A stretch of DNA of 64,000 nucleotides from Reinekea forsetii (GTDB taxonomy: Bacteria > Pseudomonadota > Gammaproteobacteria > Pseudomonadales > Natronospirillaceae), in NCBI RefSeq assembly GCF_018860385.1, contig NZ_JAHKPH010000014.1, positions 282,487 to 346,486 on the forward strand, written 5' to 3'. Under the pieces are notes generated by a model. It did not search any database and was not told where the DNA came from. It saw only the letters and a program-made list of their open reading frames with translations. The position numbers and the translations under genes are program-made. Numbering within the stretch: position 1 is the first letter of the stretch; every line of letters starts with the position of its first letter. Positions 57,172 through 64,000 of this stretch are shown in pieces.

Positions 57172-58293
57172 TTAAGCCTCCTTCGCATCTGGTTTAGTTA
57201 ACAGCGCAGACAATTTTAAATACGCTTTTTCAACAGGGTGCTTTGTCATGTTTTCTAAGGCACTAGAGAACAAGATAACTAAGCCTTGTAAGACAACAAT
57301 AATGCGAGGGTCAACGCCGTATTCAAACTGCAACTCACCGCCACCTTGATACAAGAAACCAAATAACAAGCTTGCTAAGATAATACCCACTGGATGGTTT
57401 CGGCCAATTAATGCTACCGCAATACCTGTAAATCCAAAGCCATTGACAAGGTTCAGTTTAATTTGGTGGGCTTCACCTTGAACCACGTTAAGCGCGAAGA
57501 AACCGGCTAACATGCCAGAAACCAGCATGGTCATAATAATGGTTTTATCCAGCGGGATACCGGCGTATTTAGCCGCACTTGGGTTTTGCCCAGTGGCTCT
57601 AATTTCATAGCCCCAACGGGTACGCCACATAAAGAAGTACACACCTACACAGCATATTAATGCCCAAACTATTGATAGATTTAAAGGTGAGCGCTGCAGG
57701 TTTATGCCTAAAGGCGAAAGCACTTCAGATATTTTTGGAATCCAAGCCGATTGAGCAAAGACCGCACTTTCAACTGACATCGAGCCTTCAACTTTAAAAA
57801 CTTCGACTAATAGATAACCCATCAAAGAGGCTGCAATGAAGTTGAACATAATGGTCGTAATTACAATGTGAGAGCCACGCTTAGCTTGTAAAAAGGCTGG
57901 AATATAAGCCCATGCTGCACCAAAAATGCCCGCCGCCATAATGCTAAGCGGTAACAGAATGATGAAAGGAAGTACGTCACCTAAGGCTAAACAGACAATG
58001 CCTACGCCCAATGCACCCACATAGGCCTGGCCTTCGCCGCCAATGTTGAATAAGCCCGCCTGAAAGGCAACCGCCACCGCTAGGCCGGTAAAAATAAAGC
58101 TCGTTGTGTAATAAAGGGTATAACCCCAGCCGTAAGAATCACCAAAGGCACCATAGGCCATCGTGTTTACAGCTTCAATTGGGTTAATGTCTAAGTACCA
58201 AAACATAATACCGGCTGCCAACGCCGCTAACATGATGTTAACGATGGGGATAATGACTACATAGATCCACGCGGGAATTCGTTGCGCACTCAT
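57172..58293 (-). CDS. BMP-type nucleoside ABC transporter permease 1 (YufP/NupP-like)
   Basis: 373 residues. Signature segments AGLFNIGGEGQAYVGALG and MWRTRWGYEIRATGQNPSAAKYAGI (coupling region) plus GFGFTGIAVALIGRNHPVGII. Overlaps the ATPase gene by 4 nt (start-stop overlap), so translation is coupled. Confidence 0.92.
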   Translation of the reverse strand: MSAQRIPAWIYVVIIPIVNIMLAALAAGIMFWYLDINPIEAVNTMAYGAFGDSYGWGYTLYYTTSFIFTGLAVAVAFQAGLFNIGGEGQAYVGALGVGIVCLALGDVLPFIILLPLSIMAAGIFGAAWAYIPAFLQAKRGSHIVITTIMFNFIAASLMGYLLVEVFKVEGSMSVESAVFAQSAWIPKISEVLSPLGINLQRSPLNLSIVWALICCVGVYFFMWRTRWGYEIRATGQNPSAAKYAGIPLDKTIIMTMLVSGMLAGFFALNVVQGEAHQIKLNLVNGFGFTGIAVALIGRNHPVGIILASLLFGFLYQGGGELQFEYGVDPRIIVVLQGLVILFSSALENMTKHPVEKAYLKLSALLTKPDAKEA

Positions 58294-59849
58294 ACGTTGG
58301 TCTCCTGCTGCAGTGCTTTAACTTCATCAGGCACAATATTTGCCATCATTAATCCTAAAATTTGTTCATTTGCCTTATCGGCCGGTACTTCACCGACGAT
58401 TTGTCCATCGAACATCACCAAGATGCGATCCGCTAAGCTCATGATTTCTTCAAGCTCAACCGAAATAAGCAGTACAGCTTTGCCTGCATCGCGCATATCG
58501 ATAACACGCTGGTGAATGGTTTCAATTGCGCCGATATCAACACCACGAGTAGGCTGACCAACCAAAAGTACATCGGGGTCTTGTTCCATTTCTCGTGCAA
58601 TGACTAATTTTTGCTGGTTACCACCAGAGAAGTTTGCAGCTTTGAGGTTTGGATCTTGAGGACGTACATCCCATTTTTCCATTTTGGCTTTGCAGTCTTC
58701 GGTAATGGCTTCGACTTTCGTGAGTAATTTACCGTTGTAGTCTTGATGGCGATGGAAACCAAGAATATACGCTTGTTCCGCAGGGAAAGAGTTTATCAAA
58801 CCCATCTTATGTCGGTCTTCAGGAATGTGACCCACTTTTATGTCGCGTATTTCAGAGGGTGTTAACGGGTTTTCTTTAGTGATGGTATGCCCGTTAATTT
58901 CGATAGAACCGTTTTGCAAAGGCTCAATCCCAGCGATAACATCTAAAAGCTCAGACTGACCATTACCACTGACACCGGCAACACCAACAATTTCGCCGGC
59001 GCGGACGTTGAAGCTCACATTATCAAGGCGAACAACGCCGGCATCGTTTTTCAATGAGACGTTTTTAACGTCTAGCAATACGTCTTTTGGTTCTGCAGGT
59101 TGCTTATCAACACGCAACAGAACTTTACGGCCGACCATTAACTCAGCTAAGTCTTCACGGCTGGTTTCGGCGGTTTTAACATGGGCCACCATTTCACCAC
59201 GACGCATAATGCTAACGTTATCTGTGGCGGCCATAATTTCTTGTAACTTATGGGTGATCAACATAACGGTATTGCCTTGCTCTTTCAGCGAGGCTAATAC
59301 TTTAAATAGATGCTCTGTTTCTTGTGGCGTAAGTACGCCTGTCGGCTCATCTAAAATTAAGATTTTAGCGCCTCGGTACAGAGCTTTTAAAATTTCGACG
59401 CGCTGCTGCATACCCACAGACAGCTCTTGAACCGGTGTATCTAAAGGCACATCTAAGCCATATTCATCGGCTAGGCGTTTTAACTCTGCACGTGCTTTAT
59501 CAAGACTTTTATCGATTAACTCGCCGCTCTCAGCGCCTAATACAACGTTTTCTAGGGCGGTAAAGTTTTGGATCAACATAAAGTGTTGGTGAACCATGCC
59601 GATGCCTGAAGCAATGGCCACTTTTGAATCGCTGATTCGGGTAACTTCGCCATCGATAAGAATATCGCCTTCATCGGCTTCGTAGAAGCCATAGATAATA
59701 CTCATTAAGGTCGATTTGCCGGCACCATTTTCTCCGACAATGCCGTGAATGGTTCCTTTTTCGACTTTCAGATCGATATATTTGTTTGCGTGAACGGCAC
59801 CGAAACGCTTGTCGATACCACGCAACTCTATTGCGAGTTGAGTTGTCAT
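58290..59849 (-). CDS. BMP-type nucleoside ABC transporter, dual ATPase (YufO/NupO-like)
   Basis: 519 residues with two ATPase domains, as in sugar/nucleoside importers. First: Walker A GENGAGKSTLM, Walker B ILILDEPTGVLTPQE. Second: degenerate Walker A (GVSGNGQSELL), signature FSGGNQQKLVIAREM and VLLVGQPTRGVDIGAIE. The pattern is normal for this family. Preceded by a strong terminator after the binding-protein gene, which should lower its expression relative to that gene. Confidence 0.93.
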   Translation of the reverse strand: MTTQLAIELRGIDKRFGAVHANKYIDLKVEKGTIHGIVGENGAGKSTLMSIIYGFYEADEGDILIDGEVTRISDSKVAIASGIGMVHQHFMLIQNFTALENVVLGAESGELIDKSLDKARAELKRLADEYGLDVPLDTPVQELSVGMQQRVEILKALYRGAKILILDEPTGVLTPQETEHLFKVLASLKEQGNTVMLITHKLQEIMAATDNVSIMRRGEMVAHVKTAETSREDLAELMVGRKVLLRVDKQPAEPKDVLLDVKNVSLKNDAGVVRLDNVSFNVRAGEIVGVAGVSGNGQSELLDVIAGIEPLQNGSIEINGHTITKENPLTPSEIRDIKVGHIPEDRHKMGLINSFPAEQAYILGFHRHQDYNGKLLTKVEAITEDCKAKMEKWDVRPQDPNLKAANFSGGNQQKLVIAREMEQDPDVLLVGQPTRGVDIGAIETIHQRVIDMRDAGKAVLLISVELEEIMSLADRILVMFDGQIVGEVPADKANEQILGLMMANIVPDEVKALQQETNV

Positions 59850-59925
59850 GACGCACCTGATAGTTGGTTATTGAAAGACTAGACGATTAAAGAACAGTGG
59901 TCTGTTTTTTAATAGTCCAGATACG

Positions 59926-59957
59926 AAAAAAGGCATTGGCTCTTAAGCCAATGCCTT
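59926..59957 (-). terminator. Internal terminator between binding protein and transporter genes
   Basis: Minus strand AAGGCATTGGCT/AGCCAATGCCTT (12-bp perfect stem, 4-nt loop) followed by T6. It probably sets high binding-protein output with partial read-through. Confidence 0.88.
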
Positions 59958-59971
59958 AATTTTAATCGATC

Positions 59972-60970
59972 TTAGTAGTTACAAGTGTTGTCAGACATGT
60001 AGTCGTGAACCTTGATCTTACCAGCGATGATGTCAGCTTTGATTGCATCTACCTTCGCTTTTTCATCTGCAGAAATCAGTGCTTCGTTGTGCTGATCAAC
60101 CGCGTAATCAACACCACCTTCTGCTAGACCAAGAACCTGAATACCAGGAGTCCACTCACCGTTTTGAGCATCTTCCCAAGCACCGTAAGCTGCAACACCA
60201 ACACGCTTAACCATAGACGTTAACATTGTGCCTGGCTGGATGTGGTTTTGGTTTGAATCTACACCAATTGCGAAAACGCCTTCGTCTTTAGCGGCCTGAT
60301 AAACACCGATACCGGTACCACCAGCAGCTGCGAATACAGTGTCTGCGCCTTTAGAGATTTGAGACTTAGCAAGCTCAGAACCACGAGCAGGGTCATTAAA
60401 TGCTGTTGGCGTAGAACCTGCCATGTTTTGTAATACAGTGATGTCACCAGAAATGTGCTTAGCACCTTGCTCATAACCACATGCGAACTTACGAATAAGA
60501 GGAATGTCCATTCCGCCTACGAAGCCAACAGTGTTTGATTCAGACTTAAGTGCCGCTAATGCACCCACTAGGAAAGAACCTTCATGCTCAGAGAAAACAA
60601 TAGACTGAACGTTTGGTAGATCAACAACCATATCAATGATGACGAACTGGCTATCTGGGAATTCAGCCGCAACTTTAGTAACTGAAGAAGCCATGTTGAA
60701 ACCAACGGCTACGATTGGGCTATTGCCACGACTCGCTAAACGACGAAGTCCCTGTTCACGCTGCTCTTCGTTTTGTGGTTCAAATTCACGAACGGCAACG
60801 CCTTTATCCATAGAGAACTTCTCAGCTCCGTTACGGAATACAGCTTCGTTGAATGATTTATCGAATTTACCTGCGGTATCGTAAACAACCGCTGGGTTAA
60901 AGTCTGCTGCAATGGCAGATGCAGACATACCGATAACGGTAGATGCAGCTAAAGTTAATAATGCTTTCAT
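59972..60970 (-). CDS. BMP-family periplasmic binding protein 1
   Basis: 332 residues, signal peptide MKALLTLAASTVIGMSASAIAA without a lipobox. PF02608 (Bmp/Med/PnrA) pattern: NPAVVYDTAGKFDKSFNEAVF, GEHEGSFLVGALAALK-like region (SEHEGSFLVGALAALK), VGFVGGMDIPLIRKFACGYEQGA and VFAAAGGTGIGVYQAAKDEG. This family binds purine/pyrimidine nucleosides. First gene of the transporter operon; a perfect RutR-type operator lies 86-101 nt upstream of its start. Confidence 0.92.
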   Translation of the reverse strand: MKALLTLAASTVIGMSASAIAADFNPAVVYDTAGKFDKSFNEAVFRNGAEKFSMDKGVAVREFEPQNEEQREQGLRRLASRGNSPIVAVGFNMASSVTKVAAEFPDSQFVIIDMVVDLPNVQSIVFSEHEGSFLVGALAALKSESNTVGFVGGMDIPLIRKFACGYEQGAKHISGDITVLQNMAGSTPTAFNDPARGSELAKSQISKGADTVFAAAGGTGIGVYQAAKDEGVFAIGVDSNQNHIQPGTMLTSMVKRVGVAAYGAWEDAQNGEWTPGIQVLGLAEGGVDYAVDQHNEALISADEKAKVDAIKADIIAGKIKVHDYMSDNTCNY

Positions 60971-61055
60971 GGAGAGTCCTCTATACGTATTTATTGTTAG
61001 TGTTTCTAGTTTACGCGTGGCATACCATTTGGTGGCGATGCCACTTTAAGCTTTG

Positions 61056-61071
61056 TTGACCATATGGTCAA
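61056..61071. promoter_or_regulatory. RutR-type operator upstream of the BMP transporter operon
   Basis: Perfect 16-bp palindrome TTGACCATATGGTCAA fits the E. coli RutR consensus TTGACCA-NN-TGGTCAA at every defined base. RutR senses uracil/thymine and controls pyrimidine catabolism, so pyrimidine-responsive control of this nucleoside importer is inferred. No rutR gene is in the window. Confidence 0.75.
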
Positions 61072-61194
61072 TGGAATTGCTTAAAATTCTTTTTCATTAT
61101 ACACGCTGAATGACCAGTTACATCGCTCAAGTCAACTTTCATTCATCTTTTATTCATAAATGAAATCAACTTCCTTCGTGCCTAATTTTATTCA

Positions 61195-62202
61195 CTAGCC
61201 TTCTATAAAAGGCACCGGACACTGGTTGGTGGCGTTGTAATCGACCACTTTAATTTTGCCCGACTTAATAGCGTCGCGAATTTTGTTGATCTTTTTCTCA
61301 TCGCTTTTTGAAACCAAACCGCGGTTGAAAATATCCAACACCCAATCAACACCATTTTCGGCGAGACCAAGCTCTGTAACACCTGGGTTCCAAATGCCTT
61401 TTTCAGCATCTTCCAGAACGTTATACGCAGCAATGCCAACGTTCTTAACCATTGACGTTAACATCGTGCCGGTATGCAAAAAGTTTTGATTAGAATCTAC
61501 GCCGATAGCGTATACATTAGAATGGTTGGCCGCTGCTTCATAAACGCCATTCCCAGTACCACCGGCGGCGGCATAGATCACCTCGACACCTTGAGTAATC
61601 ATTTTACTGGCCAGTTCATTACCCTTTTCAGGAATCGAAAAGCCCGAGAAGTCGGTAGAAGCCATACTCAAATACACTTGAATATCATCATTAATATAGG
61701 CGGCACCTTGTGCGTAGCCACAACCAAAACGGCGAATAAAAGGTAAATCTACACCACCGATGAAACCAATTTTATCGCCCTTTGCTTTTAACGCCGCTAA
61801 CGCGCCAACCACGAATGACCCTTCGTGCTCTTTAAACACAATTGATTGAACATTGGGTAAATCGACTACGGAATCAATAATGGCAAACTGAGTATCGGGA
61901 AATTGTGGCGCAACCTCTTGAAGAGCCGATGCGAAAGAAAACCCCAATGCAATAATAGGGCTACGACCCTGCTTTGCTAAATTGGTCAATTGATCGACAA
62001 ATTCATCCGGAGAACTCGGGTTCGCCTCAACGAGATTTCGACCATATTCGGCCTTAAACGGCACAACCCCTTGGCGATACATGGCCTCATTAAATGAGCT
62101 GTCGAATTTAGGCGCCTCGGTATAGACCACCGCTGGGTTACTGGCCAACGCTAACGGTGCAATTACAGCAACTATGGCGCAGGCGATCGATTTTAAGTTC
62201 AT
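61195..62202 (-). CDS. BMP-family periplasmic binding protein 2 (paralogue)
   Basis: 335 residues from ATG 62202 (MNLKSIACAIVAVIAPLALA, signal peptide). Clearly paralogous to the protein at 59972: FDSSFNEAMYRQGV, FKEHEGSFVVGALAALKAKG, IGFIGGVDLPFIRRFGCGYAQGA, IYAAAGGTGNGVYEAA. It ends with a short extra tail (CPVPFIEG). Tandem duplication next to one permease/ATPase set suggests two ligands for one importer. Confidence 0.9.
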   Translation of the reverse strand: MNLKSIACAIVAVIAPLALASNPAVVYTEAPKFDSSFNEAMYRQGVVPFKAEYGRNLVEANPSSPDEFVDQLTNLAKQGRSPIIALGFSFASALQEVAPQFPDTQFAIIDSVVDLPNVQSIVFKEHEGSFVVGALAALKAKGDKIGFIGGVDLPFIRRFGCGYAQGAAYINDDIQVYLSMASTDFSGFSIPEKGNELASKMITQGVEVIYAAAGGTGNGVYEAAANHSNVYAIGVDSNQNFLHTGTMLTSMVKNVGIAAYNVLEDAEKGIWNPGVTELGLAENGVDWVLDIFNRGLVSKSDEKKINKIRDAIKSGKIKVVDYNATNQCPVPFIEG

Positions 62203-62363
62203 ATTATTTTTCTCATTAAGGAGTTGGTACAGCCACGTCAATTTACATCCATGCAATTTATCTCAACGACCTTGTCCAAAGATTGACCGATTATACAGTT
62301 ATTTCGACGATATCAAAAACAATGCAACACAGTATTGAGAATCGTCAGTCTTTTGTGAGTTTT

Positions 62364-63362
62364 TTACATCGGACAGATGATTTCACCTGTCTCAATCTGA
62401 TTCCAGTTCTTAATCGACACCCGATCAAACCTCTCTAATTGACCACGATCAACATGATCTGTAGCGCCGACCTTGTGCAACAAGGATGTCATTACAGATT
62501 CAGCGCCACGAGTTGCGCCATCTTCACATTTTAACGCTATAGCTAATTTGAGATCTGGAACAGCGGCTATATAGACGCCTTCGGCACCCACTTTCAAAAA
62601 CACTCGCTGGCCTAAAGCTTCCATCATTTCTGTGCAATATCGCTTTGTACCCGCGACCATGAACGGGTTATTCACTACGGCATTGAACATGGTTCTACAC
62701 GCTTTTTGTCGCTCAGCTGAAAGATTAGAAGGATCTGCAAATTTTGCAAAACCTAAGGCTAAGTTGAACAAAGGCATCGCCCATGTAGGTGCCGAGCAAC
62801 CATCGGGTGAATGCGGCAACGTTGAAAAGTCTATTTCACACATTTGCCCCATAGTGTCTGCAATGGTTTGCTGAACATCGTGCTCCACCTGTATGTAACC
62901 TTTAGAGTCTACGTTTAGTAGCTTTGCCAAACCCAACATACCGGCGTGTTTACCCGAACAGTTATTGTGCAAGTTATTTGGCGTTTCACCTTTACCTGCA
63001 AGTTCATAACCTGCTTCAACAAACATGGGCCAATGGTGCCCACATTCGAAATCTTTCGGCGTATGCCACAGCTTAGCTAGCATTTTCTGTACCGTTTCGG
63101 TGTGTCTTTGCTCGCCATTATGTGAAGCACCTAAAATAGCGATCTCTTGCTCGGTAAAATCGTATTTTTGCGCACCACCTCGCTCTAAAAAAGCTAAAGC
63201 TTGCAGCGCCTTAATAGCACTGCGCGGATAAACCAATGGTTCCATATCGCCCCAAGAGTGGAGCGTTTCACCCGAGGAGTTTACAATAATTGCTTTAATT
63301 TGGTGCGCAGATTCGGTAATGCCACCGCGTTTAACCTGTACATTGATAGCAGGGTGGTTCAT
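62364..63362 (-). CDS. Zinc-dependent class 3 (Rhizobium-type) L-asparaginase
   Basis: 332 residues from ATG 63362 (MNHPAINVQVKRGG), with GGAG nine nt upstream. With this start the catalytic pair falls at Ser48 and Lys51 (RSAIK) and the zinc ligands at Cys135, Lys138 (NNCSGKH) and Cys189 (DGCSAPT), the same numbers as in the Rhizobium etli enzyme ReAV, which supports both family and start. Hydrolyses asparagine to aspartate and ammonia. No signal peptide. Same strand as and upstream of the second binding-protein gene (161 nt gap). Confidence 0.92.
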   Translation of the reverse strand: MNHPAINVQVKRGGITESAHQIKAIIVNSSGETLHSWGDMEPLVYPRSAIKALQALAFLERGGAQKYDFTEQEIAILGASHNGEQRHTETVQKMLAKLWHTPKDFECGHHWPMFVEAGYELAGKGETPNNLHNNCSGKHAGMLGLAKLLNVDSKGYIQVEHDVQQTIADTMGQMCEIDFSTLPHSPDGCSAPTWAMPLFNLALGFAKFADPSNLSAERQKACRTMFNAVVNNPFMVAGTKRYCTEMMEALGQRVFLKVGAEGVYIAAVPDLKLAIALKCEDGATRGAESVMTSLLHKVGATDHVDRGQLERFDRVSIKNWNQIETGEIICPM

Positions 63363-63442
63363 AAGGTGAGGCTCCATTGTTTTTGGCTTACCTTAGTACG
63401 CATTAAGCCGTTAAATCAATCCTTTCACCTTTAATGACGTCT

Positions 63443-63470
63443 TTGAATCGCCTACTAAATGGGATAAAGT
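63443..63470 (+). promoter_or_regulatory. Candidate promoter of the tnaC-like leader
   Basis: TTGAAT (63443-63448) and TAAAGT (63465-63470), 16-bp spacer, about 27 nt before the leader start codon. The 316-bp gap from the asparaginase start to the lyase start contains this, the leader peptide and one hairpin. Confidence 0.4.
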
Positions 63471-63496
63471 AAGCTCAAACAACAAGAGCTTTCATC

Positions 63497-63586
63497 GTGC
63501 AGTTAAATTTTTTTCAACAAACAAACGACAGCAGCCAGTGGTATAACCACGATTACCGCCTGTCTAGCGCCTGCCTACACTTCTAA
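63497..63586 (+). CDS. tnaC: TnaC-like leader peptide
   Basis: 29 codons from GTG 63497 (AAGAG eight nt upstream), stop TAA 63584-63586. The central part reads SQWYNHDYRL. E. coli TnaC has SKWFNIDNKI, so Trp12, Asn14, Asp16 and a hydrophobic residue at Ile19 are matched by Trp15, Asn17, Asp19 and Leu22. Trp12 and Asp16 are needed for tryptophan-induced ribosome stalling. The final Pro24 is not conserved (Leu27), and the peptide runs two residues past it. It lies 92 nt before the lyase gene, as expected for a tna leader. Confidence 0.65.
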   Translation: MQLNFFQQTNDSSQWYNHDYRLSSACLHF

Positions 63587-63597
63587 TCTCGCTTTAA

Positions 63598-64000
<403 letters not shown>

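Overview
The window looks like a chromosomal segment of a marine-type gammaproteobacterium. It has moderate, slightly AT-rich composition and mostly ordinary housekeeping genes. The order ubiE-ubiJ-ubiB-hisE-tatABC beside a divergent hemB, then trxA and rho, resembles pseudomonads and Oceanospirillales, with local rearrangements: ppk/ppx are not between hemB and trxA, and hisI is not beside hisE. A genus cannot be named from sequence alone. No rRNA, tRNA, CRISPR array, prophage or complete insertion sequence was seen.

Layout. 1-3.5 kb: hybrid sensor kinase (cut by the window edge) translationally overlapping a response-regulator diguanylate cyclase. 3.5-11 kb: leftward run of small metabolic and stress genes (YdeI, YciI, DUF1761, DUF1801, two GNATs, aldo/keto reductase, PCuAC copper chaperone with a DUF2946 protein) ending in recQ. 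11-16 kb: yaiI-type gene, an unusual cyclic-nucleotide-domain/acylating aldehyde dehydrogenase fusion, and an unrecognised two-gene unit whose first product has three internal repeats. 16-18.2 kb: frmA-frmB formaldehyde detoxification. 18.2-23 kb: hopJ-like, dihaem cytochrome c, SPOR protein, aroE, and an EAL protein with a degenerate GGDEF. 23-29.4 kb: lipase, tatCBA, HIT protein, hisE, ubiBJE (Tat export and ubiquinone synthesis). 29.5-34.7 kb: hemB, trxA, rho and a HAD gene, separated by dense repeats. 34.7-38.5 kb: Fur-box-preceded fecBCDE-like iron uptake. 38.8-42 kb: a two-gene module of a ubiquitin-fold-like small protein ending in Gly-Gly plus a 931-residue DUF4132/MolR-type protein. 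42-53.5 kb: VF530, AcuI-type reductase, NDH-2, thioesterase-like and lipase-like proteins, an EamA transporter, an MFS gene divergent from soxR through a textbook SoxR promoter, and a heterodimeric ABC exporter. 53.5-54 kb: two divergent micro-ORFs, each followed by its own terminator. 54-64 kb: rsgA, a 2-oxoglutarate oxygenase, a BMP-type nucleoside ABC transporter with two paralogous binding proteins and a perfect RutR-type operator, a zinc class-3 L-asparaginase, and the start of a tryptophanase/tyrosine phenol-lyase gene preceded by a TnaC-like leader peptide.

Most interesting signals. (1) The ubiquitin-like/DUF4132 pair at 38.8-42 kb. (2) A family of intergenic RNA-like elements around trxA-rho whose hairpins all expose a GGA loop matching the CsrA/RsmA recognition motif, with compensatory changes in stems. 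(3) The TnaC-like leader with the S-x-W-Y-N-x-D signature. (4) The paired micro-ORFs near the ABC exporter. (5) The cNMP-domain/aldehyde dehydrogenase fusion. (6) The three-repeat protein at 13.7 kb.
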